Shown here in pieces: positions 54,432 through 64,000 of a stretch of DNA of 64,000 nt. A program made the translations under genes and the position numbers. Positions within the stretch are counted from its first letter, which is position 1; each line of letters opens with the position of its first letter. The notes under the pieces were generated by a model. The model saw only the letters and a program-made list of their open reading frames with translations, was not told the origin of the DNA and made no database searches. Origin of the DNA: Bacillus sp. FJAT-50079. Lineage in GTDB: Bacteria; Bacillota; Bacilli; Bacillales; Bacillaceae_C. The stretch lies in assembly GCF_018343515.1 (NCBI RefSeq), contig NZ_JAGYPD010000006.1, positions 124,001 to 188,000 on the forward strand, in the 5' to 3' direction.

Positions 54432-55217
54432 ATGAAACATATTATGCTCATCCTTCTGTCGATCTGGATCGTTATAGGCATTTCACCCGTGTTGGCGCAA
54501 GAAGCATCAACGAGTTCTGAGCTTGACCGACTTGCTGATGAAGCGTTACAGCTAACGAGATTTGGCCGATTCGAGGAAGCGAAACAATTATTGACTCGCT
54601 ACGGGGAGTTATTTGCAAGTGAAGGTGTTGCTGAAAAAAATTTTACAATCGATCAAATTAGAGTGTTAACGACTGCTCAAAACGAAGCGTTAGGCGCGGT
54701 GACAAGCGTTGGGATGGGCATAGATGATCGAGTAAAACGAGTGACTGCATTTCGTCTTGCTGCCGATGCGGTGACATCGAAATATCAGCCGATGTGGATC
54801 GAAATGGAGCCGCAAATATTACAATCCTTTCAAGAAGTGAAAGGAGCTGCTTTAGAAGGGGATGCCGATTTATATAATCGAGAGTTAAATGAATTTCTTG
54901 CGACTTATTCCGTTATTCAACCGAGCATTAAAATTAGCGTTCCGGTAGAGAAGGTCCAAAAATTAGATTCGAAAATGGCATTTCTTGATAAATATCGCTC
55001 GAAATTTTCAGACCATGATTGGGAAGAACAATTAGATACGATTGAGAAAGATTTAGTAAATCTGTTTTCAAATGTAAGTAAAGACGAAATTGATCCGTCC
55101 GTTTGGTGGGTAATGATTATGACCGGTAGCATTATTATTACTACATTGTCTTATGTAGGCTGGAAAAAATATCGGGCCGAAAAAGCGAAGAAAAAAGGTA
55201 GAAAGTCAAATGATTGA
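54432..55217 (+). CDS. ypjB: sporulation protein YpjB
   Basis: 261 residues with a signal peptide (about 1-22), an extracytoplasmic helical domain and one C-terminal membrane helix (about 213-234, VWWVMIMTGSIIITTLSYVGW) followed by a Lys-rich tail. Size, topology and position fit YpjB. GGGGAGGG precedes ATG 54432; a longer upstream frame lacks one. A candidate SigE promoter lies just upstream. The molecular role is unknown. Confidence 0.87.
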   Translation: MKHIMLILLSIWIVIGISPVLAQEASTSSELDRLADEALQLTRFGRFEEAKQLLTRYGELFASEGVAEKNFTIDQIRVLTTAQNEALGAVTSVGMGIDDRVKRVTAFRLAADAVTSKYQPMWIEMEPQILQSFQEVKGAALEGDADLYNRELNEFLATYSVIQPSIKISVPVEKVQKLDSKMAFLDKYRSKFSDHDWEEQLDTIEKDLVNLFSNVSKDEIDPSVWWVMIMTGSIIITTLSYVGWKKYRAEKAKKKGRKSND

Positions 55218-55274
55218 CCTCCAGTGATATATTGACTAAAATATAAATAATAATAGTAGAGATGGAGGTTTCAA

Positions 55275-55949
55275 ATGGGGGGTTATTTAATATACTTGGC
55301 GATTATTATTATCATTCCAATATACGCCCAGTATAAGGTTAAAAGCACGTATTCAAAGTATTCGAAAATTCCTACGACAGCAGGAATGAGCGGTGCAGAA
55401 GTAGCGAGAAGAATTTTAGATGCTAATGGTTTACAACATATTGCTGTAAGAGAAACGCCTGGTTTTCTAAGTGATCATTATAATCCATTGACGAAATCAG
55501 TGCATTTATCTCCAGATAATTACCATAATCATTCTGTTGCTGGTGCGGCTGTTGCAGCCCATGAGGTGGGACATGCTATCCAGGATAAAGTTGGATACTC
55601 TGCGTTACGCTTACGCCATGCACTCGTGCCAGTCGCAAATATTAGTTCCAAACTCGCTTGGATATTTATTATGATTGGTATTTTTGTTACAGCATTACCG
55701 AATTTCCTGTTAATTGGGATCATCTTAATGGCGGCAGGAGTCCTTTTTCAGATTATTACATTGCCAGTTGAATTCAATGCTTCATCTAGAGCGATGGATG
55801 AAATCGTCTCACTTGGACTAATAAGCAATACTGAGGAACGTGATGCGCGAAAAGTCTTGAATGCTGCTGCGATGACCTATGTAGCCGCTGCCGCAGTTGC
55901 TGTTCTGGAACTTGTTCGTCTCATTATGATTTTTAATAACCGTGATTAA
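55275..55949 (+). CDS. zinc metallopeptidase, YugP/DUF955-like membrane family
   Basis: 224 residues. The zinc protease motif HEVGH lies near residues 95-99 (AAHEVGHAIQ), with a membrane helix at the N-terminus and two more around 118-160. A second Glu ligand may be in EFNASSRAMDE. This is the neutral zinc metallopeptidase_2 family (B. subtilis YugP). In B. subtilis yugP is at another locus; here it sits after ypjB. GGAGG precedes the ATG. The substrate is unknown. Confidence 0.9.
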   Translation: MGGYLIYLAIIIIIPIYAQYKVKSTYSKYSKIPTTAGMSGAEVARRILDANGLQHIAVRETPGFLSDHYNPLTKSVHLSPDNYHNHSVAGAAVAAHEVGHAIQDKVGYSALRLRHALVPVANISSKLAWIFIMIGIFVTALPNFLLIGIILMAAGVLFQIITLPVEFNASSRAMDEIVSLGLISNTEERDARKVLNAAAMTYVAAAAVAVLELVRLIMIFNNRD

Positions 55950-55957
55950 GCGAAGGT

Positions 55958-55991
55958 AGAGGCACTTTTTAAGTGCTTCTCCTTTTTTTTA
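55958..55991 (+). terminator. intrinsic terminator after the metallopeptidase gene
   Basis: GAGGCACTT and AAGTGCTTC (one G/T pair) followed, after CTCC, by eight T. The stretch 55992-56207 holds no gene I can support. Confidence 0.7.
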
Positions 55992-56207
55992 TGGCCGACC
56001 TTGCTTGATAAAGCTTCTCTGAAAGGTCTGTGATGACGTTGGCAAAGAATTCCCTCTGCAAAACTTTGAAAAAACTCTTAAAGAAACAAATGACTAGGAA
56101 ATTCCAACAGAATTGTGCTTCGAACAAAAGATTTAAAAAGTCAAAAATCTGTCTTTTAGTTTCTGGCAAGCTGATAAAATCACCATTGTTTTAAGAACGA
56201 GTCCATC

Positions 56208-57083
56208 TCATGCATCATACGGATTTTTATTTTCATCGAGGGTAAATCCTTCACCGATTACATCGTGAACGACAACGACGGAAACAAATGCATGAGGATC
56301 GATCGCATGGATGATTTTTTTCAAATAAACGATTTCAGTTCTGCCAACAACACAGTAAAGTATTTCTTTTTCTTTTTTTGAATACGAACCTTTTCCGTTT
56401 AAAATGGTTACGCCACGGTTCATTTTATCCATAATCGCATCAGCGATTTCTTGATGGTGTACTTCGGAAATAATCAGGGCGCCACGTGCAGCATATGCCC
56501 CCTCTTGCATAAAATCAATGACTCGTGCTCCGACAAAGACGGCTACGAGCGTATACATCGCTTGCCTATGGTTTAAATAAGTGAGCAGTGATACAGTAAT
56601 AACAACGGCATCAAAGATAAACATCGTTCTTCCCATACTAATTCCTTTATATTTATGTAAAAGCCGGGCGATAATATCTACTCCTCCGGTTGTGCCTCCG
56701 TAACGAAACGTAATGCCGAGGCCAATACCGATAAAAACACCAGCAAAGAGGGCAGCTAAAAATAAATCTCCTTCAAGGGGAATAGAAATTTGAAAGCGTT
56801 GAAAAATGAATAAAAAAATAGATACGCTGATCGTCCCTATAATCGTATAAGTAAAGGCTTTTTTCCCGAGTAATTTCCAGCCGATGAGGAAAAGGGGAAT
56901 ATTTAATAGTAAGTTTGAGATGGAAGGATCCACATTAAACAAAAAATAAAGCAACAATGTAATCCCAGTGAATCCACCTTCAGCCAAGTTGTTTTGCATA
57001 TTAAAATGTACGATTCCAAAGGAAAAAATGGCGGCGCCGAGTAAAATGAAAAAGATATTTTTCACCTTTAAACCAAACATCAT
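56208..57083 (-). CDS. ypjC: YitT family membrane protein YpjC
   Basis: 291 residues. It has five or six membrane helices in the N-terminal two thirds (DUF161/YitT, with TFRYGGTTGGVDIIARLL as the conserved segment). A C-terminal cytoplasmic DUF2179 domain follows (VTILNGKGSYSKKEKEILYCVV). The start at 57083 follows GGAGATGAG; a frame extending 26 codons upstream has no ribosome site. It is the only minus-strand gene in this part of the window, as ypjC is in B. subtilis. Transport function is suspected for the family but not shown. Confidence 0.87.
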   Translation of the reverse strand: MMFGLKVKNIFFILLGAAIFSFGIVHFNMQNNLAEGGFTGITLLLYFLFNVDPSISNLLLNIPLFLIGWKLLGKKAFTYTIIGTISVSIFLFIFQRFQISIPLEGDLFLAALFAGVFIGIGLGITFRYGGTTGGVDIIARLLHKYKGISMGRTMFIFDAVVITVSLLTYLNHRQAMYTLVAVFVGARVIDFMQEGAYAARGALIISEVHHQEIADAIMDKMNRGVTILNGKGSYSKKEKEILYCVVGRTEIVYLKKIIHAIDPHAFVSVVVVHDVIGEGFTLDENKNPYDA

Positions 57084-57348
57084 TTTCTCATCTCCATTAA
57101 AAGAATAATTGTGCATAATTATTTTACAAGAATAATTGCGTCTTCGCTTTTTCGCTTGCACTTAAGAATACCGTAATCAAGGCTTTCGCGAGCTCATATT
57201 CCGCAATTGGACATGCGTCCTAAATAGAGGCTTATGTTTTTCTTATTATAAGCATTTCACTCGAACCGAGGCAAATGGTGCGCTATAAGTAAAATCATTT
57301 GTATAAAAAAAAGGAATTCGCTAACATGAAAGAGGAAGGTGAGTGCAT

Positions 57349-57705
57349 ATGTCTGAACAAAAAACGGTTCAACAATTACAAAATGAAGTGGATGAGTATA
57401 TTAGCCAATTTAAAGAAGGTTATTTTAGCCCACTCGCGATGATGGCGAGATTGACAGAAGAAATGGGCGAGCTTGCTCGAGAAATTAACCATTATTATGG
57501 GGAAAAACCGAAAAAAACAACCGAAACGGAGAAAACAATCGAAGAGGAAATCGGCGATGTTTTATTTGTGACGATTTGTCTTGCGAATTCTCTAGGAATC
57601 GATTTACAATCAGCACATGATCGTGTCATGCACAAATTTGCTACTCGCGATAAAAATAGATGGACAAGAAAAGAAGGGGAAGATCAAAATGGAAAAGAAA
57701 ATTAA
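57349..57705 (+). CDS. ypjD: MazG-like nucleotide pyrophosphohydrolase YpjD
   Basis: 118 residues of the all-alpha NTP pyrophosphohydrolase fold. The metal-binding ExxE...ExxD pattern is seen as [10 protein letters not shown] (about 36-45) and [10 protein letters not shown] (about 66-75). It probably cleaves nucleoside triphosphates to monophosphates; the substrate is unknown. GGAAGGTGAG precedes ATG 57349. It overlaps dapB by 17 bp. Confidence 0.9.
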   Translation: MSEQKTVQQLQNEVDEYISQFKEGYFSPLAMMARLTEEMGELAREINHYYGEKPKKTTETEKTIEEEIGDVLFVTICLANSLGIDLQSAHDRVMHKFATRDKNRWTRKEGEDQNGKEN

Positions 57706-58492
57706 AATAGTCGTTGCTGGACCACGCGGGAGAATGGGCTATGAAGCAGTGAAAATGATCGAAAGCGCGTCACAATTTGAATTGGTCGCTGTATTGGATC
57801 GAAAAAATGATGGAATGAGTTTAGGAGATATAGAAGGCTTTACCAATATAAATGTTCCGATTTTTACAAATGTTGAACAGTGCTTCCAGCAAGTAGAAGC
57901 GGACGTGCTCGTTGATTTAACCGTACCAGAAACGGGGTATGTACATACTAAAACAGCTTTGCAATACGGGGTACGCCCTGTTGTTGGCACGACTGGATTT
58001 ACGAAGGAGCAGCTTGAAGAATTGAAACAGCTTGCAGAGGAAAAAGGGATCGGCTGTATTATTGCTCCTAACTTTGCGATTGGTGCGATTTTAATGATGA
58101 AGTTTTCTGAAATGGCGGCAAAATATTTTCATGATGTGGAAATCATTGAAATGCATCACGACCAAAAATTGGATGCACCATCCGGAACGGCCGTAAAAAC
58201 GGCGGAAATGATTGCTGTCAATCGTCAAGAAAAAAAGCAAGGTCATACGGATGAAAAAGAAATGATGCAAGGAGCAAGAGGGGCAGATTATGATGGAATG
58301 CGTGTTCATAGTGTGCGTCTTCCAGGTTTAGTTGCTCATCAGCAAGTAATGTTCGGAGCAGATGGACAATTATTAACGATTCGTCATGATTCATTTAACC
58401 GTGCTTCGTTTATGTCTGGTGTAAAAGTATCCGTAGAAACCGTTATGTCATTAACAACGCTTGTATACGGCTTAGAGCATATTATTGATTAA
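57689..58492 (+). CDS. dapB: 4-hydroxy-tetrahydrodipicolinate reductase
   Basis: 267 residues; makes tetrahydrodipicolinate for lysine, peptidoglycan and spore dipicolinate synthesis. The dinucleotide motif GPRGRMG is near residues 10-16 and the catalytic [15 protein letters not shown] near 152-166. The ATG lies within ypjD (17-bp overlap) with AAGGGGAAG upstream. In B. subtilis mgsA follows; here bshB1 follows after 11 bp. Confidence 0.96.
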   Translation: MEKKIKIVVAGPRGRMGYEAVKMIESASQFELVAVLDRKNDGMSLGDIEGFTNINVPIFTNVEQCFQQVEADVLVDLTVPETGYVHTKTALQYGVRPVVGTTGFTKEQLEELKQLAEEKGIGCIIAPNFAIGAILMMKFSEMAAKYFHDVEIIEMHHDQKLDAPSGTAVKTAEMIAVNRQEKKQGHTDEKEMMQGARGADYDGMRVHSVRLPGLVAHQQVMFGADGQLLTIRHDSFNRASFMSGVKVSVETVMSLTTLVYGLEHIID

Positions 58493-58503
58493 AGGACGGG
58501 GAA

Positions 58504-59217
58504 ATGATGGAGCAAGAACAGATTGACATTCTCGCGTTTGGTGCACATGCAGATGATGTTGAGATTGGAATGGCGGGGGCATTGGCGAAATGGTCGTCTG
58601 CCGGCAAAAAAATCGTTATTTGTGAACTAACAGAAGCGGAATTGTCATCAAATGGCAATGTGAAAAAAAGAAAAGAAGAAGCCGCATTGGCGGCATCTGT
58701 GCTTGGCATACAAGAGCGGATTAATTTGCAAATGCCTGATCGCGGTTTATTTATGACCGACGAATATATCCGGCAAATTACAACGGTGATTCGAACGTAT
58801 AAGCCTACACTAGTATTTGCTCCTTATTTTGAAGATCGCCATCCAGATCATAGCAATTGTGCGAATTTAATTAGAGAAGCTTTTTTTTCAGCAGGAATTA
58901 GGAAATACGACGGTGGCTTACCGCCTCATAAAGCTCGAGGCTTATATTATTATATGATTAATGGCTTTTCAAAGCCTGATTTTCTAATTAATATATCCAC
59001 ATTTATTGAACAGAAAAAATCCGCCTTAGCAGCATATGAATCTCAATTTATATTTCAAGATCAAGGTGTACAAACGCCATTAACTGACGGATATATTGAG
59101 ACGGTCATCGCAAGGGAGCGAGTGTTTGGCAAGGAGGCAGGGGTCCTCTATGCAGAAGGGTTTAAAGTAAATGGCCCTATGCTTATAAATGATGATATTT
59201 TTGGTGATGACGTATGA
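58504..59217 (+). CDS. bshB1: bacillithiol biosynthesis deacetylase BshB1
   Basis: 237 residues, PIG-L/LmbE zinc deacetylase. Metal motifs are [11 protein letters not shown] (about 13-23) and HPDHSNC (about 117-123). It removes acetate from GlcNAc-malate, the second step of bacillithiol synthesis. It overlaps bshA by 4 bp, the conserved pair. ATG 58504 and ATG 58507 are both possible starts after AAGGACGGGG. Confidence 0.95.
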   Translation: MMEQEQIDILAFGAHADDVEIGMAGALAKWSSAGKKIVICELTEAELSSNGNVKKRKEEAALAASVLGIQERINLQMPDRGLFMTDEYIRQITTVIRTYKPTLVFAPYFEDRHPDHSNCANLIREAFFSAGIRKYDGGLPPHKARGLYYYMINGFSKPDFLINISTFIEQKKSALAAYESQFIFQDQGVQTPLTDGYIETVIARERVFGKEAGVLYAEGFKVNGPMLINDDIFGDDV

Positions 59218-60350
59218 AATTGAAAATTGGCATAACCTGTTACCCGACCGTTGGAGGGTCCGGTGTAATTGCGACTGAATTAGGGAAAATGTTAGCGGAG
59301 CGAGGGCATGAAATTCATTTTATTACATCCAACCTACCGTTTCGTTTAAATATTATGCATCCTAATATTTTTTTCCATCAAGTAAATGTGAATCAATATT
59401 CAGTATTTCAATATGCTCCATATGATATTGCATTGGCGAGTAAAATGGCTGAAGTGATCAAACGCGAACAACTTGATATTTTACACGTTCACTATGCCGT
59501 TCCACATGCGATTTGTGCGATTCTTGCCAAACAGATGGCTGGAACAGATGTGAAAATTGTTACAACCTTGCACGGAACCGATATTACGGTATTAGGCTAT
59601 GATTCAACCCTTGTTGAAGCGATCAAATATGGAATTGAAAAATCAGATTGTGTCACGGCCGTATCTGAAGCTCTTGTAAAGGAAACGATGGAATTGATTG
59701 ATCCGAAGAAAGAGCTCGAAGTGATTCATAATTTTATTGATGAACGAATTTATAAAAAAGTCGATGCGGATCATTTAAAAACGGCATATGGCATTTCTCC
59801 TCATGAGAAAGTGCTCATTCACGTATCAAATTTTAGACCTGTCAAACGTGTGCGTGATGTTGTACTAGCGTTTGCACAAATTGCGAAGCAAATAGAAGCA
59901 AAGCTATTACTTGTTGGAGATGGTCCAGAAAAAACGAGTTTGTATAAACTCGTCCAACAATTAGATATTGAACATAAAGTGATTTTTCTTGGGAGGCAAG
60001 ATCATCTTGAAGAAGTGTATTCGATAAGTGATCTTATGCTTTTGTTGTCTGAAAAAGAAAGCTTCGGTTTGGTTGCGCTTGAAGCGATGGCATGTGGTGT
60101 TCCTTGTATCGGTACGAATATTGGTGGCATTCCAGAAGTAATTGAAGACGGTGTGAATGGCTATGTTTGTGAATTAGGTGATATTGAAGGGATTGCTGCA
60201 AAGGCGATCCAATTATTGCAAAATCAACAACTATTTAGCGAGTTTTCACTAAATGCATTAGCAACGCCAGAAAAACAATTTCGCTCAGAGGCCATCGTTT
60301 CTCAATATGAACAGTTATATTATTCTCTTTTAACGGATACGCTCAAATAA
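59214..60350 (+). CDS. bshA: N-acetyl-alpha-D-glucosaminyl L-malate synthase BshA
   Basis: A 378-residue GT-B glycosyltransferase (GT4). N-terminal [19 protein letters not shown], then HVHYAVPHA and THLHGTD-type [10 protein letters not shown]; the C-terminal EX7E motif lies in [11 protein letters not shown] near 283-293. It joins UDP-GlcNAc to L-malate in the first step of bacillithiol synthesis. It is co-translated with bshB1. The product pathway links to ypdA earlier in the window. Confidence 0.95.
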   Translation: MKLKIGITCYPTVGGSGVIATELGKMLAERGHEIHFITSNLPFRLNIMHPNIFFHQVNVNQYSVFQYAPYDIALASKMAEVIKREQLDILHVHYAVPHAICAILAKQMAGTDVKIVTTLHGTDITVLGYDSTLVEAIKYGIEKSDCVTAVSEALVKETMELIDPKKELEVIHNFIDERIYKKVDADHLKTAYGISPHEKVLIHVSNFRPVKRVRDVVLAFAQIAKQIEAKLLLVGDGPEKTSLYKLVQQLDIEHKVIFLGRQDHLEEVYSISDLMLLLSEKESFGLVALEAMACGVPCIGTNIGGIPEVIEDGVNGYVCELGDIEGIAAKAIQLLQNQQLFSEFSLNALATPEKQFRSEAIVSQYEQLYYSLLTDTLK

Positions 60351-60429
60351 ACTTGATTTTAAGCTGATAACGTTGATTGTTGCAGAAGATGGCGATTTTC
60401 CGAGAAATGCGTTGTAATTCCTTGGCGCG

Positions 60430-60605
60430 GTGGCGGGTTTGGAGAAGTTAATCCGATGTCCTGCGGGGTTAGCAGTCTACGCCAAAGCTCGCAGGAGGTT
60501 TTTAAAGGAAGTCGCCACATCGTGTGGCGATGGCTTTTCAACAATCTGTTCGCCGAACTTCACTTGGAAAAAACGTCCACCTAGAGCGGAAATTAACAAG
60601 ATTTT
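60430..60605. repeat. dispersed intergenic repeat, family 2 (copy F)
   Basis: Contains GTCCTGCGGGG, AAGTCGCCACATCGTGTGGC (a palindromic module shared with copy E), GCCGAACTTCACTTGGAAAA and AGCGGAAATTAACAAG at its end. It fills most of the bshA-cca gap. No coding capacity is seen. Confidence 0.6.
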
Positions 60606-60638
60606 ATATAAAGCTAACTGATAGACAAGGGTGATGTT

Positions 60639-61838
60639 ATGAAGCAACTATTTGAAAAAGCGATTCCACTCATTGAGAGAATAGAGAATCATGGCTTTGA
60701 AGCGTTTTTTGTCGGTGGATGTGTAAGAGATTGGTTGCTTGATCGTCCGATTCATGATGTTGATATTGCCACGTCAGCAACCCCAGAAGAAATAAAAGCA
60801 ATATTTAGGGCGACCGTCGATATTGGCATTGAACATGGAACGATTCTTGTCATCGAAAATGGGACAGGATTTGAAGTTACAACGTATCGAGCAGAATCCG
60901 ATTATATTGACTTCAGAAGACCGAGTTCGGTCGAATTTATTCGTTCATTGCATGAAGATTTAAAACGGAGAGATTTTACAATGAATGCAATGGCAATGGA
61001 TAAAAGTATGAACATTATCGATCCGTTTCACGGAAAGAAAGCATTAATGGAAAAGAGGATTGTAACGGTTGGTGAGCCTGCAGAACGATTTAATGAAGAT
61101 GCATTGAGGTTAATGCGGGCCGTTCGTTTTGTTAGCCAGCTCGGTTTTTTGCTTAATCTTGAAACGGAAAAGGCGATTGCAACATATGCACCATTATTAA
61201 ACAAAATTGCAATTGAGCGGATTACTGCGGAAATGATTAAATTATTAGACGGAGATTATAAGATTGAGGCGTTAAAGTTAATTGATCGCCATTTATCAGC
61301 CTATTTACCGTCTTTATTTCAACGCAAAACAATTCACTCGATCCTTACCTTGCCATTACAGCATTTATCAGAAGTAGAAATGTGGCTGCTTATTTTACAT
61401 AAAGAAAATCCTGCGGATCCAAAAGATGCATTAAAAAGATGGAGACTGCCGACGAAAAAAATCAACTATCTTCTTCACTGCTTAGCCAATTTACAGAAAC
61501 GATTAGAGGCAGAATGGGCGCCATATACATTATACCGTGCTGGATTAACGGCTGCCCTGACAGTCGAAAAAGTTTACACAGCTTTGATCAAAAAAGACGA
61601 GCATCAAGACGAGCATCAAATTGAAGCACAACTAACAAAAGCGTTTGATGAACTCCTAATTACATCAAAATCAGAGCTAGCTATTACAGGTAAGGATTTG
61701 CTTGAATGGACGAATAAGCCTGCGGGGCCGTGGGTAAGCGCAGAGCTTGAAAGCATTGAGCGGGCCGTCGTTTCCAATGAAGTGAAAAACGAAAAGCAAG
61801 CAATTAGGAGGTGGAGAGAAAATGGCGCCTTCGATTAA
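60639..61838 (+). CDS. cca: CCA-adding tRNA nucleotidyltransferase
   Basis: A 399-residue class II nucleotidyltransferase that adds or repairs the tRNA 3' CCA end without a template. The head domain has GGCVRDWLLDRP (about 26-37) and the catalytic DVDIATSATPEE (about 40-51). RRDFTMNAMAMD and EDALRLMRAVRF follow. AAGGGTGATGTT precedes the ATG. It overlaps birA by 17 bp, as in B. subtilis. Confidence 0.96.
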   Translation: MKQLFEKAIPLIERIENHGFEAFFVGGCVRDWLLDRPIHDVDIATSATPEEIKAIFRATVDIGIEHGTILVIENGTGFEVTTYRAESDYIDFRRPSSVEFIRSLHEDLKRRDFTMNAMAMDKSMNIIDPFHGKKALMEKRIVTVGEPAERFNEDALRLMRAVRFVSQLGFLLNLETEKAIATYAPLLNKIAIERITAEMIKLLDGDYKIEALKLIDRHLSAYLPSLFQRKTIHSILTLPLQHLSEVEMWLLILHKENPADPKDALKRWRLPTKKINYLLHCLANLQKRLEAEWAPYTLYRAGLTAALTVEKVYTALIKKDEHQDEHQIEAQLTKAFDELLITSKSELAITGKDLLEWTNKPAGPWVSAELESIERAVVSNEVKNEKQAIRRWRENGAFD

Positions 61839-62805
61839 ACAACAATTGATCGCCGCTCTCTCGAATGCAAACGGTCAATTTTTATCTGGACAAGCACTGG
61901 CTGAAATGATCGGTTGTTCGCGAACAGCGATCTGGAAGCATATTGAAGAATTGCGGAAATCCGGTTTTGAATTAGAGGCAGTCAGAAAAAAAGGCTATCG
62001 AATCATTGAATTGCCCGACCAAATGACGGAAAATGAAATTCTTTTCGGCTTAACAACCGAATGTTTTGGTCGGCATATTTATCATTTTGACAAGATTGAT
62101 TCAACGCAAGTGAAAGCACATCAGTTAGCAGAAAAAGGTGCACCAGAAGGAACCGTCGTCATTGCTGAAGAGCAGACAAGTGGAAGAGGAAGGATGTCCC
62201 GTCCATGGCATTCATTAAAGAAAAAGGGCGTTTGGATGAGTTTTATCGTCCGACCCAAACTTCATCTTCAACAAGCTCCCCAGTTTACACTCATAACTGC
62301 GATTGCGGTTGTGAAAGCAATTGAAGAAACAACTGGATTGGAACCGGAAATTAAATGGCCAAATGATATTTTACTGAATGGGAAGAAAATAACCGGGATT
62401 TTAACCGAACTTCAAGGTGAGGCGGATCATATTCATTATTTAATCATTGGGATTGGAATGAATGTGAATCATGCGAAAGCGGATTTTCCCGAGGAAGTAA
62501 AGGAGATTGCGACTTCACTTGCAATCGAGAAAGGAGAGCAAGTTGCAAGGGCTGTGCTCGTACAAAATGTATTGAAAAATTTCGAAAAATATTATCAGTT
62601 GTATGTAGAAAAGGGATTCGCTCCGTTAAAGCTTCTCTGGGAAAGTTATGCGGTAAGCATTGGTAAAACGATCGTAGCTAAAACCCTTACTTCTGAAATC
62701 ACCGGAAAAGCAGTGGGGATCACAGAAGAAGGAGTGTTAAAAATCGAAGGGGAAGATGGACAAATCCATCATATTTATTCCGCTGATATTGAGATCAAGT
62801 CGTAG
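61822..62805 (+). CDS. birA: bifunctional biotin ligase / biotin operon repressor BirA
   Basis: 327 residues. The N-terminal winged helix (about 1-65, with CSRTAIWKHIEELRKSGF) makes it a class II BirA able to repress biotin genes. The ligase core has the biotinyl-AMP loop GRGRMSRPWHS near 121-131 and KWPNDILLNGKKITGILTE. A C-terminal SH3-like domain follows. AGGAGGTGGAG precedes the ATG inside cca. It biotinylates acetyl-CoA and pyruvate carboxylases. Confidence 0.95.
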   Translation: MAPSIKQQLIAALSNANGQFLSGQALAEMIGCSRTAIWKHIEELRKSGFELEAVRKKGYRIIELPDQMTENEILFGLTTECFGRHIYHFDKIDSTQVKAHQLAEKGAPEGTVVIAEEQTSGRGRMSRPWHSLKKKGVWMSFIVRPKLHLQQAPQFTLITAIAVVKAIEETTGLEPEIKWPNDILLNGKKITGILTELQGEADHIHYLIIGIGMNVNHAKADFPEEVKEIATSLAIEKGEQVARAVLVQNVLKNFEKYYQLYVEKGFAPLKLLWESYAVSIGKTIVAKTLTSEITGKAVGITEEGVLKIEGEDGQIHHIYSADIEIKS

Positions 62806-62831
62806 TCAATAGGCAGGAATTTTGTTATAAT
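62803..62831 (+). promoter_or_regulatory. candidate SigA promoter of panBC
   Basis: TAGTCA at 62803-62808, 17 bp, then TATAAT at 62826-62831. It starts at the birA stop codon and leaves a leader of about 200 bases before panB. Confidence 0.55.
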
Positions 62832-62947
62832 ACGAAGTGGGCGGTATCGAAATGAGCTGCACCTTGATTCATGACAATTTAACGTATTTTATCTGCCTTG
62901 ATCCATTACGGACTAGGACAGAGGGCCGAAATGAGTGAAAAGAAACG

Positions 62948-62983
62948 AAAAGTCCTTTGCCTATTTGGCATGGACTTTTTTTA
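62948..62983 (+). terminator. terminator-like hairpin in the panB leader
   Basis: GAAAAGTCC-TTTGCC pairs with GGCAT-GGACTTTTTT, followed by a T run. It lies about 115 bases after the candidate promoter and 52 bases before panB. It could be the birA terminator or an attenuator. Confidence 0.7.
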
Positions 62984-63034
62984 TGATCGCTCAATCATCT
63001 TCGTCCTCTGAATATGAAAAAGGGGATGTGTGAT

Positions 63035-63868
63035 TTGAAACAAACGACAGATTTTGAAATGATGAAATACAATGGGGAAAAAATCGCCATGGTTACGGCT
63101 TATGATTTTCCTGGAGCGAAGCTGGCGGAGCAGGCAAATGTAGACATGATTTTAGTTGGAGATTCCCTAGGGATGGTTGTCCTTGGCTATGAATCAACCG
63201 TTCCCGTCACATTAGCGGACATGATTCATCATACGAAGGCGGTAAAACGAGGAGCTACTAACACATTTATCGTCGCCGATCTTCCATTTATGACTTATCA
63301 TATAAGCGTGGAAGAGGCGATGAAAGCGGCGGCTGCCCTTATGCAAGAGGGGGGAGCACATGCAGTGAAAGTGGAAGGGGGAGGAGATGTTATTCCTCTC
63401 ATTGAAAAATTAACTGCCGCTGGTGTTCCTGTTATGGCTCATCTCGGTCTTACACCCCAAACAGCTGGAGTGCTTGGCGGCTATAAAGTTCAAGCAAAAA
63501 CAGCTGAAGCAGCCGAATTATTAGTGGAAGAAGCGGTTAAATGTCAAGAGGCTGGAGCATTTGCGCTTGTGCTTGAATGTATTCCGAAGCAACTAGCACA
63601 GGAGGTTTCCGCACGTATTTCGATTCCGACGATTGGGATTGGTGCCGGATCCGAGGTTGATGGTCAAGTGCTCGTCTATCATGATCTGCTCACATACGGT
63701 GTTGAGCGCGTCGCGAAATTTGTCAAAAAATATGCGGATATGAATGACGTTGCTGTAAATGCGATTCATTCGTATGTTCAGGATGTCAAACGTGGACAAT
63801 TTCCAGAACAGAAGCATTCGTTTACGATGAAAGAAGAAGAGCTGGCGATATTATACGGGGGAAAATAA
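63035..63868 (+). CDS. panB: 3-methyl-2-oxobutanoate hydroxymethyltransferase
   Basis: 277 residues from TTG 63035, the usual PanB length; makes ketopantoate for pantothenate and CoA. Conserved segments: [39 protein letters not shown] with the Mg-binding Asp, and [20 protein letters not shown] lies seven bases before the TTG. An in-frame ATG at 63014 would bury it. panC follows 1 bp after the stop. Confidence 0.95.
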   Translation: MKQTTDFEMMKYNGEKIAMVTAYDFPGAKLAEQANVDMILVGDSLGMVVLGYESTVPVTLADMIHHTKAVKRGATNTFIVADLPFMTYHISVEEAMKAAAALMQEGGAHAVKVEGGGDVIPLIEKLTAAGVPVMAHLGLTPQTAGVLGGYKVQAKTAEAAELLVEEAVKCQEAGAFALVLECIPKQLAQEVSARISIPTIGIGAGSEVDGQVLVYHDLLTYGVERVAKFVKKYADMNDVAVNAIHSYVQDVKRGQFPEQKHSFTMKEEELAILYGGK

Positions 63869-63869
63869 C

Positions 63870-64000
63870 GTGGAAATTATTACAACAAAAGCAGAGATTC
63901 AAGCAAATGTAAAGCAATTAAAAACCGCAGGCAAAACGATTGGTTTTGTTCCGACTATGGGCTTTTTACATGACGGACATTTAGAGCTCGTCAAACAATC
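63870..64000 (+). CDS. panC: pantothenate synthetase, 5' part only
   Basis: The gene runs off the window; 43 codons are visible from GTG 63870, one base after the panB stop, with a GGGGGAAA ribosome site. The segment IGFVPTMGFLHDGHLELV carries the PTMGxLHxGH ATP-binding motif of PanC (here HDGH). It ligates pantoate and beta-alanine. It continues the panBC operon. Confidence 0.93.
   Translation, partial: MEIITTKAEIQANVKQLKTAGKTIGFVPTMGFLHDGHLELVKQ

Noticed and set aside
55969-56169. 66-aa minus-strand open frame between the metallopeptidase gene and ypjC; considered as a transposase remnant
   Set aside because: It overlaps the terminator and has no ribosome site. The Phe-rich sequence has no motif I can tie to a transposase family.
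62832-63034. T-box or CoA-type riboswitch in the panB leader
   Set aside because: I see no T-box AGGGUGGNACCGCG sequence or other known riboswitch consensus; only a terminator-like hairpin is supported.

Overview
The window comes from the chromosome of an endospore-forming member of the Bacillaceae. It carries spore genes (spoIVA, sleB-ypeB, cotJABC, ypjB), bacillithiol synthesis (bshA, bshB1) with a YpdA reductase, two-component heptaprenyl diphosphate synthase (hepS/hepT, hence menaquinone), TRAP (mtrB) and a qcrABC menaquinol:cytochrome c reductase. From fer to panC the gene order closely follows the ypb-ypd-ype-ypf-yph-ypi-ypj-pan stretch of Bacillus subtilis, with some blocks missing and one inserted. 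The DNA is AT-rich. I cannot name the genus or species from sequence alone.

Layout. 1-2518: a polyamine operon, the 3' part of a SpeA-type decarboxylase followed by speE and speB. 2570-3500: an FMN riboswitch controlling the riboflavin transporter ribU. 3579-3800: a degenerate 21-bp tandem array between two terminators. 3869-8915: fer (minus strand) and the ypbB-recS-ypbD-ypbE-ypbF run. 9078-23310: a block not found at this place in B. subtilis: nikR plus a nikABCDE-type ABC transporter, cydABDC for cytochrome bd oxidase, a PhnA-like zinc-ribbon gene, and cotJABC on the minus strand. 23441-32746: ypbG, ypbH, ypdA, prsW, sleB-ypeB, ypfA, cmk, plsC and ypfD. 33185-39736: yphA, der, gpsA, yphE, yphF, spoIVA. 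40002-44431: hbs, folE, mtrB, hepS-menG-hepT, ndk. 44652-49342: cheR, aroB, an unrecognised gene, ypiA, ypiB. 49569-50640: about twenty copies of a 52-bp tandem repeat. 50884-55949: ypiF, qcrABC, ypjA, ypjB and a zinc metallopeptidase. 56208-64000: ypjC (minus), ypjD-dapB, bshB1-bshA, cca-birA, panB and the start of panC.

Main points of interest. In B. subtilis, cheR-aroF-aroB-aroH-trpEDCFBA-hisC-tyrA-aroE-ypiA form a continuous aromatic supraoperon. Here only aroB remains between cheR and ypiA, next to an unrecognised gene that looks like a degenerate amidohydrolase. The trp regulator TRAP is still present. Non-coding DNA is rich in repeats: the 52-bp array, the 21-bp array, and at least two families of dispersed, mosaic intergenic elements. 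The region upstream of nikR holds 10-bp direct repeats that may be NikR half-sites. The region upstream of cydA holds inverted repeats, one resembling a Rex operator. Two SigE-like promoters, for cotJ and ypjB, share the same element spacing.

I found no tRNA or rRNA genes, CRISPR arrays, intact insertion sequences or prophage genes. I did not find a convincing undescribed multi-gene system. The 52-bp array and the collapsed aromatic locus are the best leads.
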